From JAAYVZ01 sp035403265 (GTDB lineage: Bacteria > Acidobacteriota > Thermoanaerobaculia > Thermoanaerobaculales > Thermoanaerobaculaceae), in the NCBI GenBank assembly GCA_035403265.1, contig DAONEV010000317.1, forward strand, positions 1 to 5,007: a stretch of DNA of 5,007 nucleotides, written 5' to 3'. Positions 1 through 5,007 of the stretch are shown piece by piece (positions within the stretch are counted from its first letter, which is position 1; every line of letters begins with the position of its first letter). Under the pieces are notes generated by a model that was not told the origin of the DNA, made no database searches, and was given only the letters and a program-made list of their open reading frames with translations. The translations under genes and the position numbers were made by a program.

Positions 1-101
1 CGAGTGCGGTTGAGGGAAGGGCCGGCGGAGGATTAAGGAGATTCCAGCGAGAAACTAGGCAAAAATCGGCTTAAATGCGAATGATCGCCGGAGCAAAATG
101 A

Positions 102-128
102 GGGGTTTCCCCCAAGACCTGATTGGGG
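102..128 (-). terminator. Weak terminator candidate: two alternative hairpins after the large secreted-protein gene
   Basis: The minus-strand transcript leaving the gene that stops at 148 can form a 6-bp stem (CCCCAA / TTGGGG, 7-nt loop; 128-123 with 115-110). It can alternatively form a 4-bp GGGG/CCCC stem closed by a GAAA tetraloop (within 113-102), followed by TCATTTT. The two stems share the same G run, so they exclude each other. The position, 20-45 nt past the stop codon, suits a transcript end. The stems are short and the U tract is only four bases, so intrinsic termination here would be weak at best. Confidence 0.3.
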
Positions 129-147
129 CGATGCGGCGATGCAGCGG

Positions 148-2283
148 TTACTGCAGATAGACTTCGCTGATGGCCCACGGACGGTCGCCGGGCACGATGG
201 GGCCGTTTTCGGCGCTCGCCTTCACCGGCACGACACCGGCAATGGCGAGTGGCACGAGCCCGGGAGTGCCGTCGTCCGGGTCGCCGCCGAGAAACGCGGG
301 CTTGGTCGAGTAGACACCGGCCACGTTGCGCTGGTAGGGCGCACCCGAGCGGGCCAGACTGCCGTCCCGGGCAATCGCGAGCACATCTCCCGGTTCCAGA
401 GACCCCGTTGCCGGGAGCAGCTCCGCGAGGTCGGCGGCGGGCGAAGTGAAGTTGCCGTCCGCCTTGACGTTGCCGGCGTAGTCCACCTTGAACTTGGTGT
501 CGCTCTCGCTGTGGTTCACGGCTTTGATGAGCAGGCCTCCGTTGCCCTGGATCTGGAGGGCGTCGCCGATGCCGTCGTTGGTGACCATCACGGACGGACT
601 CCCCGAGGACGACGTGGTGAAGTAGCCGGCCGTCCCTGACCCGCCGCCACTGGCGCGGACGGCGGCGTTCTCGCGACCCGCCCCGCTGGTCACCGCCACG
701 ACGGCGCTGCCACTCGTGGACTGCGCCGCGAGTGCGGGCCCCGAAGTGCTCTTGGCGAGCACGCCGATGCCCGACTGCGCCTCGCCGCTCACCCCGACCT
801 TGTCGGTCGCTGAGCCATACACGCCGGCGGCCCCGCTCGAGGTGCTGCCGTGGACGCCGTATGCGCTGCCCGAGACGCCGCGTACACCGATGCCCGCCGA
901 GGACTCGCCGCGCACGCCGGCACCGGTCGAGGACGTCGTCACGCCGAAGACGCCGGTGAGGCCGGGGGTGATGCTTCCGGCTCCGCCCGAGACGCCGACG
1001 ACGCCGGCGCTGGCCGAGCTCCGGGCATCGACGCCGACGCCGTCACTCTGGGAGAAGACTCCGAGCGTCGCCGCGCTCGCGGCGCCGCCAGCCTCGAGCT
1101 TCTGGATCTTCAGCGAGGTGCTCGGCCTGACGTCCGCACCCTCGATGGAGCCATCGACGATGCTCGCGGAGGTCACGGCCCCGGCCGCCAGCTTGGCGGC
1201 GGTGATGGCGCCGTCGGCCAGCTTCGCACTGGTCACCGCCGCGTCGCCGAGCTTCGCGCTCGTGACGGCCCCGTCAGCGAGCTTCGAGGTCCCGACCGCA
1301 AGGGCGGCGAGCTTGGCGGTCCCGACGCCGCCGTCGGCGAGCGACACGGTGTCGCCGTCGGCTGTGAGCCCGGCACCGGCGCCCACGTCGAGGGTCACGA
1401 CGCCGTTTGTCCCGCCGCCGACGAGGCCCTGACCGGCGGTGACGCCGGTGATCGACCCGCCCGGGGCCCCCTCGGCGAGCAGCTCGTCGCGGAAGCCCAT
1501 CTCGAATGTGGACGGGTCGGTGGAGCCGTTGGCGATGCCGGAGCCAAAGGCGACGATCTTGCCAGTGCCCGCAATGACCAGTACGGAGAGCCTGGCATTC
1601 TGCGTCGACAGGCCTGGGAACTCGTCCTTGAACTGGTACTGCTTCTGCTCGAGCGGCCGCACCTCGTAGACCCTGGTGGCCAGCGACACCCCGGCGGGGT
1701 CCTTGACCTCCACCTGGACCGTGGTCGTGCCCCCAGTCGTCTCGACGAAACCGAAGTTGTAGCGGAAGTCGGAGCCGCTGGCTGGCTGTACCTGGAAGAC
1801 GCCGAGGAGGTCGGTGCGCTGCGTGGCGCCGATGGCGAAGGAGGCCGGAATGCCCGCGAAGAACTGGCCGACGGAGTCCTTGCGCTCGCCGGTCTGGGAG
1901 TAGATGCGGGAGGAGACGACCAGCCTGGCCGTCGAGACGACGCGCAGGGCGCCGAACGCCTCCCGGTGGAACCACTGGGCGACCACATTGTCCACCCGCA
2001 CCGTTTCCCCGGCCTGGAGGGGGAGGGTATAGGCAGGTGCGACCAGGTTGACCTGGTTGCGCTCGAGCAGGTAGACGCTGGCCGTCGCCGCTGTCGTCCC
2101 GGGATTGTGAAGCCAAACGGTGGTGTACCACTCCGACCCGCCCGAGCCGCCGCCGCGTCCGACCGACGGCAGAAACACGTCTGTACCTGAGAACGAGGCG
2201 CCCGCCTGAGCGGCTGCGACCGCCAGTGCCACAAGCGCCACAACCGCCGCCTTCCCGTGCCCGAGCCGTGATGACATCGCCAT
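148..2283 (-). CDS. Large secreted fibre-like protein with decapeptide repeats and tail-fibre-type C-terminal domain
   Basis: This 711-residue protein has no function I can name. Seen in the sequence: residues 1-29 form a signal peptide (Arg/Lys-bearing start, Ala/Val/Leu core, small residues near AQAGA), so it is exported. Residues ~33-270 look like a beta-rich globular domain starting DVFLPSVG, with WYTTVWLHNPG and a later GKIVAFGSG segment; I recall similar openings in uncharacterised secreted proteins of soil bacteria. Residues 275-312 are a glycine-rich linker. Residues 321-380 are six decapeptides of the T(S/A)AKLADGAV type. Residues ~415-512 are degenerate GVxG repeats. Residues ~598-711 (FKVDYAGNV, then SPAADLAELL and GDVLAI) resemble C-terminal domains of phage tail-fibre-like proteins, perhaps the peptidase G2 type. 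No transmembrane anchor or sorting motif follows. Start choice: ATG at 2283 has GGAGG 4 nt upstream; ATG at 2277 (10 nt from it) is an alternative. Longer upstream starts would put basic, Pro/Trp-rich sequence before the signal peptide. By inference it is a trimeric surface or secreted fibre. Confidence 0.85.
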   Translation of the reverse strand: MAMSSRLGHGKAAVVALVALAVAAAQAGASFSGTDVFLPSVGRGGGSGGSEWYTTVWLHNPGTTAATASVYLLERNQVNLVAPAYTLPLQAGETVRVDNVVAQWFHREAFGALRVVSTARLVVSSRIYSQTGERKDSVGQFFAGIPASFAIGATQRTDLLGVFQVQPASGSDFRYNFGFVETTGGTTTVQVEVKDPAGVSLATRVYEVRPLEQKQYQFKDEFPGLSTQNARLSVLVIAGTGKIVAFGSGIANGSTDPSTFEMGFRDELLAEGAPGGSITGVTAGQGLVGGGTNGVVTLDVGAGAGLTADGDTVSLADGGVGTAKLAALAVGTSKLADGAVTSAKLGDAAVTSAKLADGAITAAKLAAGAVTSASIVDGSIEGADVRPSTSLKIQKLEAGGAASAATLGVFSQSDGVGVDARSSASAGVVGVSGGAGSITPGLTGVFGVTTSSTGAGVRGESSAGIGVRGVSGSAYGVHGSTSSGAAGVYGSATDKVGVSGEAQSGIGVLAKSTSGPALAAQSTSGSAVVAVTSGAGRENAAVRASGGGSGTAGYFTTSSSGSPSVMVTNDGIGDALQIQGNGGLLIKAVNHSESDTKFKVDYAGNVKADGNFTSPAADLAELLPATGSLEPGDVLAIARDGSLARSGAPYQRNVAGVYSTKPAFLGGDPDDGTPGLVPLAIAGVVPVKASAENGPIVPGDRPWAISEVYLQ
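748..1041 (-). repeat. Degenerate GVxG/Ser-Gly repeat stalk within the large secreted protein
   Basis: Residues ~415-512 of the 711-residue protein repeat short units such as GAGVRGESS, GIGVRGVSG, AYGVHGSTS, AAGVYGSAT and GIGVLAKST. A Gly-Val-x-Gly core alternates with Ser/Thr/Ala spacers, at intervals of roughly 8 to 17 residues. The pattern is visible in the protein but only weakly in the DNA, which indicates old, selected repeats rather than a recent tandem duplication. Comparable glycine-rich units occur in bacterial fibre proteins and phage tail fibres, where they are thought to form extended beta structure. The fold here is inferred. Confidence 0.6.
1144..1323 (-). repeat. Six in-frame 30-bp tandem repeats encoding decapeptides
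   Basis: The array has an exact 30-nt period. On the plus strand, GCTTGGCGG or GCTTCG-type anchors recur at 1191, 1221, 1251, 1281 and 1311. It encodes residues 321-380: GTAKLAALAV, GTSKLADGAV, TSAKLGDAAV, TSAKLADGAI, TAAKLAAGAV and a diverged TSASIVDGSI. The strict register, without insertions, and the conserved Lys-Leu and Ala-Val positions suggest a regular structural element such as a coiled or beta-stranded fibre shaft. The units differ at several synonymous and non-synonymous sites, so the array is not newly expanded. Confidence 0.85.
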
Positions 2284-2287
2284 GCAA

Positions 2288-2292
2288 CCTCC
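2288..2292 (-). promoter_or_regulatory. Ribosome binding site setting the start of the large secreted protein
   Basis: GGAGG on the minus strand lies 4 nt before the ATG at 2283 and 10 nt before the in-frame ATG at 2277. Both starts precede the same signal peptide and differ by two residues (Met-Ala). The site argues against the longer upstream starts at 2391 and 2310. It does not decide between 2283 and 2277. Confidence 0.55.
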
Positions 2293-2308
2293 CCAACCGA
2301 TGGCTGGC

Positions 2309-2314
2309 ATTCTA
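2309..2314 (-). promoter_or_regulatory. Possible -10 element for the large secreted-protein gene
   Basis: TAGAAT on the minus strand differs from the sigma-70 -10 consensus by one base and sits 25 nt before the ATG at 2283. It would give a leader of roughly 20 nt that still contains the Shine-Dalgarno sequence. No convincing -35 hexamer is found 16-18 nt upstream. In a GC-rich genome an AT-rich hexamer stands out, but it may also be chance. Confidence 0.25.
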
Positions 2315-2429
2315 CCGTGTGACAGGGCCGCACCCGGCCACGTCCTTCCGGCGCGATCCCGACGGACCGCTGCCACCCGGGGGAATCTCATTGACCTGTT
2401 GCGGGTTGGGCTGATGGACGGAGGGCACC

Positions 2430-3206
2430 ATGACCAGACATCTCCTCGCCATCACCACGCTGTTGCTGGCCACTTCGGCCGGGGCGGCCGTGCGAACCCA
2501 GATCCTGACGTACGCCCAGGGCGAGACCAGACTCGAGGGATACCTCGCCTGGGACGACGCCTTCGTGGGCAAGCGCCCCGGCGTGCTGATCGTGCACCAG
2601 TGGCTGGGGCTGACCGCCAACGAGCGCATGCGCGCCGAGATGCTTGCAAGGCTCGGATACGTGGCTCTCGCGGTGGACGTGTACGGTCAGGGCGTGCGTC
2701 CCACGACGCCGCAAGAGGCCGGCGCCCTTGCCGGCAAGTACAAGGGAGATCGCTCGTTGCTGCGGGCGCGTGTGACGGCTGGGCTTGACGAGCTGCGCCG
2801 CCAGCCGATGGCGGACCCGGCACACCTCGCCGCGATCGGGTACTGCTTCGGCGGTACCGCGGTGCTCGAGCTGGCGCGCAGCGGCGCCGACATCGCCGGC
2901 GTGGTCAGCTTCCACGGCGGCCTTGACAGCCCCACTCCTGCCGACGGCAAGCGCATCAAGGCCAGGGTGCTGGTCCTGCATGGCGCCGACGATCCGTTTT
3001 CCTCGCCAGACCAGGTGGCAGCGTTCGAGAAGGAGATGCGCGACGGCGGCGTTGACTGGCAGCTCATCGCCTATGGCGGCGCCGTCCACGCCTTTACCCA
3101 GAAGGAGGCGGGCAACGACAACTCCAAGGGCGCGGCCTACAACGAGCGTGCCGACCGCCGTTCCTGGGAGGCGATGAAGTCATTCTTCGCCGAGATCTTC
3201 AAGTAG
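2430..3206 (+). CDS. Exported dienelactone hydrolase family protein (alpha/beta hydrolase)
   Basis: This 258-residue alpha/beta hydrolase is of the dienelactone hydrolase family, whose members cleave lactone or ester bonds with a Cys nucleophile. Visible triad: Cys139 in GYCFGG, Asp188 in HGADDPF, His220 in AVHAFT. The oxyanion-side strand reads GVLIVHQWLG (51-60), followed by the family's helix and the DVYGQG turn (83-88). Residues 1-20 form a signal peptide (MTRH, hydrophobic core, then SAGAA), so the enzyme likely acts in the periplasm or outside the cell, whereas classical chlorocatechol-pathway enzymes are cytoplasmic. Gln57 sits where relatives usually carry Glu (HEWWG-type motif). The C-terminal part (GNDNSKGAAYNERADRRSW) matches a widespread subfamily of unknown substrate. 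ATG at 2430 has GGAGG at 2420-2424, 5 nt upstream. It is divergent from the large secreted protein gene and converges on the CoA-transferase gene, so it is probably monocistronic. No catechol-degradation genes lie nearby, so a true dienelactone substrate is unsupported. Confidence 0.93.
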   Translation: MTRHLLAITTLLLATSAGAAVRTQILTYAQGETRLEGYLAWDDAFVGKRPGVLIVHQWLGLTANERMRAEMLARLGYVALAVDVYGQGVRPTTPQEAGALAGKYKGDRSLLRARVTAGLDELRRQPMADPAHLAAIGYCFGGTAVLELARSGADIAGVVSFHGGLDSPTPADGKRIKARVLVLHGADDPFSSPDQVAAFEKEMRDGGVDWQLIAYGGAVHAFTQKEAGNDNSKGAAYNERADRRSWEAMKSFFAEIFK

Positions 3207-3217
3207 CCCAGATACCA

Positions 3218-3247
3218 CCTGCGACCGCCCGGGAAGGCGGCCGCAGG
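3218..3247. terminator. Hairpin between convergent genes, probable bidirectional terminator
   Basis: Arms of 12 nt (3218-3229 and 3236-3247) enclose a 6-nt loop. On the plus-strand RNA there is one A-C mismatch. On the minus-strand RNA the same position is a G-U wobble, so the stem is unbroken in that direction. It begins 11 nt after the hydrolase stop and lies about 40 nt past the CoA-transferase stop at 3288. Neither side carries a clear U tract, so it may act as a 3'-end stabilising structure or assist Rho rather than be a classical intrinsic terminator. Confidence 0.55.
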
Positions 3248-3287
3248 CTCGACTCTCCAGTCTCACATCTCGTCCGGTCGCGGCAGG

Positions 3288-4481
3288 TCAGATCACTGCT
3301 TTCCCTTTGAGCGTCTGGATGTCGTCCTCGGAGTAGCCGAGAGAGTGAAGAATCTCGGTGGTGTGCTGGGAAAGCCGCGGTGGTGCCGTGTCCAGGGTTC
3401 CCGGCGTCTTCGAGAACTTGGCGGTCAGCGAGAAGAACGGCAGCTCGCCGATTCCCTCGACGTGCATCGGTTGCAGGGTCTGGCGGTGCTTGACCTGCTC
3501 CTGGGTGAGCGCCTCCTCGAGGCCGATGACGGCGCCGGTGGGAACGTCCACGGCGTTGAGGACCTCGACCCAGTGGGCGGTCGGCTGCTGGCGGAGCTTC
3601 TCCTCCAGCAGGGGCGTCAGGAGCCTGCGGTTGGCCTTGCGGGTGTCGCGCTCCTTGAAGCGCGGGTCCTCGACGAGCTCGGGGACGCCCAGCGCCTTCG
3701 CGAGGTCCTCCCACTGCTTCTGCTGGTTGGCGGCAATGTTGACGGAGCCGTCCCGGGTCGCGAAGCTGCCCGACGGCGCGGCGGTGAAGTTGTCGTTGCC
3801 CATGAGGACGGGCTGCTGGTGGCCAATCAGCAGGTTGGCCGCTACCCAACCCATGAGCGGCATGATCGAGTCGAGCAGGGCGACGTCGACCATCTGCCCC
3901 TCGCCGGTGTGCTCGCGGTGGTACAGCGCCGCCATGATCGCGAACGCGGCGTTCATGCCGCCGACCGTGTCGCACACCGGGAAGCCGGCGCGCAGCGGGT
4001 TGAGGCGCTCGTCGCCGTTCACCGCCATGACGCCGGAGAGCCCCTGGATGATCTGGTCGTAGGCCGGCTTGAAGGCGTCAGGGCCGGTCTGGCCGAACCC
4101 GGAGATGGCGCAGAAGACGATGCGCGGGTTGATCTCGCGGAGCGCCTCGTAGCCGAAGCCGAGGCGGTTCATGACGCCGGGGCGGAAGTTCTCCACCACC
4201 ACGTCGGCCGTGGCCACCAGCTTGCGGAAGACCTCCTTACCCTCGGGGGACTTGAGATCGAGGGTGACCGACTTCTTGTTGGCGTTCTGGGCCAGGAAGC
4301 TGGTGCCCATGAGCTGCTTGTTGAGGTTGGGCACGTTGCCGAGCTTGCGGGCGAGGTCGCCGTCCTTCGGGTTCTCGATCTTGATCACCTCGGCGCCGAG
4401 CAGCGCCAGGTGCAAGGTCGCAAACGGGCCAGACAGCACGTTGGTGAGGTCCAGGACGCGGATGCCTTCGAGAAGCTTCAT
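3288..4481 (-). CDS. Class III CoA-transferase (CaiB/BaiF family)
   Basis: This 397-residue protein has the usual length for a family III CoA-transferase, cytoplasmic enzymes that move CoA between carboxylic acids through an aspartyl-CoA intermediate and work as interlocked dimers. The N-terminal motif LLEGIRVLDLTNVLSGPF (3-20) is typical, followed by GAEVIKIE (29-36), KKSVTLDL (69-76) and ENFRPG (97-102). The catalytic Asp is Asp171 in FPVCDTVGGMN. The position taken by the catalytic His in alpha-methylacyl-CoA racemases is Tyr141 (AYDQIIQGLSG), so it should be a transferase and not a racemase. GEGQMVDVALLDS (194-206) follows. The start at 4481 has AAGGAG 6 nt upstream and fits the family N-terminus; an in-frame start at 4604 would add a low-complexity Ser/Arg stretch antiparallel to nothing and inside the lyase gene. 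It lies 10 nt downstream of the lyase gene, which implies one transcript. The pairing suggests a citramalate, hydroxymethylglutarate or related dicarboxylate as CoA acceptor; succinyl-CoA is a likely donor. Formyl-CoA or carnitine substrates are less likely. Confidence 0.93.
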   Translation of the reverse strand: MKLLEGIRVLDLTNVLSGPFATLHLALLGAEVIKIENPKDGDLARKLGNVPNLNKQLMGTSFLAQNANKKSVTLDLKSPEGKEVFRKLVATADVVVENFRPGVMNRLGFGYEALREINPRIVFCAISGFGQTGPDAFKPAYDQIIQGLSGVMAVNGDERLNPLRAGFPVCDTVGGMNAAFAIMAALYHREHTGEGQMVDVALLDSIMPLMGWVAANLLIGHQQPVLMGNDNFTAAPSGSFATRDGSVNIAANQQKQWEDLAKALGVPELVEDPRFKERDTRKANRRLLTPLLEEKLRQQPTAHWVEVLNAVDVPTGAVIGLEEALTQEQVKHRQTLQPMHVEGIGELPFFSLTAKFSKTPGTLDTAPPRLSQHTTEILHSLGYSEDDIQTLKGKAVI

Positions 4482-4487
4482 ACCGAT

Positions 4488-4493
4488 CTCCTT
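4488..4493 (-). promoter_or_regulatory. Ribosome binding site overlapping the upstream stop codon
   Basis: On the minus strand TAAGGAG joins the lyase stop codon (TAA, 4494-4492) to the Shine-Dalgarno AAGGAG of the CoA-transferase gene, 6 nt before its ATG at 4481. Ribosomes finishing the lyase would uncover this site, so translational coupling is plausible. It also fixes the CoA-transferase start. Confidence 0.8.
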
Positions 4494-5007
4494 AGTTGCC
4501 CGCAGGCTTGAAGTCGACGATCGATCCGGACTTGAGGATGAACCCCGGCAGCTCGCGGCCGAAGAACTGCCCGACGCTGCGCGCCACCTCGATGAGCCGG
4601 CCAAGGTTGATGTCTCTCCGCATCCCCATGCGCTGCAACGAGTGCACCAGGTCCTCGGTCGAGACGTTGCCGGCCGGCTGCCTGGTGAACGGGCAGCCGC
4701 CGAGTCCGCCGAACGCTGACTCGAGGGAGCGCACGCCGGCCTTCATGGCGGCCCAGCAGTTGGCGAGACCGAGCCCGTAGGTGTTGTGGAAGTGGCAGGT
4801 CATCTCGACCGTGGGGTCGAGCTCGCGGATGGCGCTGAAGAGCGCCTCGACCTGCATCGGGTTGGCGTGTCCCGCGGTGTCGGCCAGGCTGATCGCCCTC
4901 ACGTCGGCAGCCAGATACTCCTTGACGAGGCCCATGACCCGGTCGGCCTGGATCGGGCCGTCGAAGCCGCACCCGAACGCCGATTGCACCGAGACCTGTA
5001 CCTTCTT
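4492..5007 (-). CDS. HMG-CoA lyase family protein, C-terminal part (5' end beyond window)
   Basis: The last 171 residues of an HMG-CoA-lyase-type enzyme are present, against about 300 for the whole protein. The reading frame continues unbroken to the right edge (KKVQVSVQ before AFGCGF), so the GTG at 4989 is internal. The family performs retro-Claisen cleavage of 3-hydroxyacyl-CoAs with a divalent metal in a TIM barrel. Visible in fragment numbering: SLADTAG (40-46), the metal-binding His-x-His (72 and 74, HFHNTYG), the active-site Cys105 in GLGGCP, and Asn114 in PAGN. Spacings His-to-Cys 31 and Cys-to-Asn 9 equal those of human HMG-CoA lyase (His235, Cys266, Asn275). The catalytic Arg-Asp near the N-terminus is outside the window. 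The second His is followed by Asn where the human enzyme has Asp. Substrate could be HMG-CoA, (R)-citramalyl-CoA or a similar compound; the tight linkage to a CoA-transferase favours a substrate activated from its free acid. HMG-CoA lyases of leucine degradation usually sit with isovaleryl- and methylcrotonyl-CoA genes, which are not seen here. Confidence 0.92.
   Translation of the reverse strand, partial: KKVQVSVQSAFGCGFDGPIQADRVMGLVKEYLAADVRAISLADTAGHANPMQVEALFSAIRELDPTVEMTCHFHNTYGLGLANCWAAMKAGVRSLESAFGGLGGCPFTRQPAGNVSTEDLVHSLQRMGMRRDINLGRLIEVARSVGQFFGRELPGFILKSGSIVDFKPAGN

Noticed and set aside
1..36. Possible 3' end of a plus-strand gene entering from the left (11 codons then TAA at 34-36)
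   Set aside because: Eleven codons are too few to distinguish from chance, and a second plus-strand frame is also open here; nothing can be supported.
1144..1350. Short regular repeats that could suggest a CRISPR array
   Set aside because: The 30-bp units are contiguous with no unique spacers, diverge among themselves and stay in frame within a coding region.
850..2190. 446-residue open frame on the plus strand, antisense to the fibre-like gene
   Set aside because: Its composition is the Gly/Arg/Asp/Ala-rich type generated opposite GC-rich coding DNA, it has no recognisable domain, and the minus-strand frame has a signal peptide, repeats and a clear Shine-Dalgarno.
2284..2391. Longer start of the fibre-like protein at 2391 or 2310
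   Set aside because: The added residues are basic and Pro/Trp-rich, would bury the signal peptide, and the Shine-Dalgarno at 2288-2292 would fall inside the coding region.
3345..4511. 388-residue open frame on the plus strand, antisense to the CoA-transferase gene
   Set aside because: It is a shadow of a gene with clear family motifs; the product is Leu/Val/Glu/Arg-rich without any domain.
4482..4604. N-terminal extension of the CoA-transferase to an ATG at 4604
   Set aside because: It would overlap the lyase coding sequence in another frame, has Ser/Arg low complexity absent from the family, and lacks the good ribosome binding site found before 4481.
4492..4989. Start of the lyase at GTG 4989
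   Set aside because: The frame continues upstream to the window edge with family-like sequence, and the catalytic N-terminal third would be missing.

Overview
This GC-rich bacterial window holds four genes: a large secreted protein on the minus strand, an exported dienelactone-hydrolase-family enzyme on the plus strand, and a minus-strand pair made of a class III CoA-transferase and an HMG-CoA-lyase-family enzyme that runs off the right edge. The strong GC bias at third codon positions produces many long antisense open frames, which I treat as shadows. No rRNA, tRNA, transposase, integrase or CRISPR array is visible. The host is a high-GC bacterium. The N-terminal style of the large secreted protein reminds me of proteins from Acidobacteriota and related environmental lineages, but this is an impression and not a taxonomic call.

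Layout. Positions 1-147 are non-coding as far as can be seen, with two mutually exclusive small hairpins just downstream of the large gene. Positions 148-2283 (minus) encode a 711-residue protein. It has a signal peptide, an uncharacterised beta-rich N-terminal domain, six in-register decapeptide repeats (30-bp units), a glycine/serine/valine-rich 'GVxG' repeat stalk, and a C-terminal domain resembling the end domains of phage tail-fibre-like proteins. A 146-bp divergent intergenic region follows. Positions 2430-3206 (plus) encode a 258-residue exported alpha/beta hydrolase with a Cys-Asp-His triad. The gene converges on the next transcript, and a 12-bp-arm hairpin lies between the two stop codons.

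Positions 3288-4481 (minus) encode a 397-residue CaiB/BaiF-type CoA-transferase. It lies 10 nt downstream of the lyase gene (4492-5007, 5' end outside the window), and its Shine-Dalgarno sequence overlaps the lyase stop codon. The two are almost certainly cotranscribed. A plausible joint role is activation of a branched hydroxy-dicarboxylic acid (citramalate, 3-hydroxy-3-methylglutarate or a relative) to its CoA thioester, followed by cleavage to a shorter acyl-CoA plus a keto acid. The substrate cannot be fixed from sequence alone.

The most unusual object is the large secreted fibre-like protein. The metabolic genes look like well-behaved members of known families.
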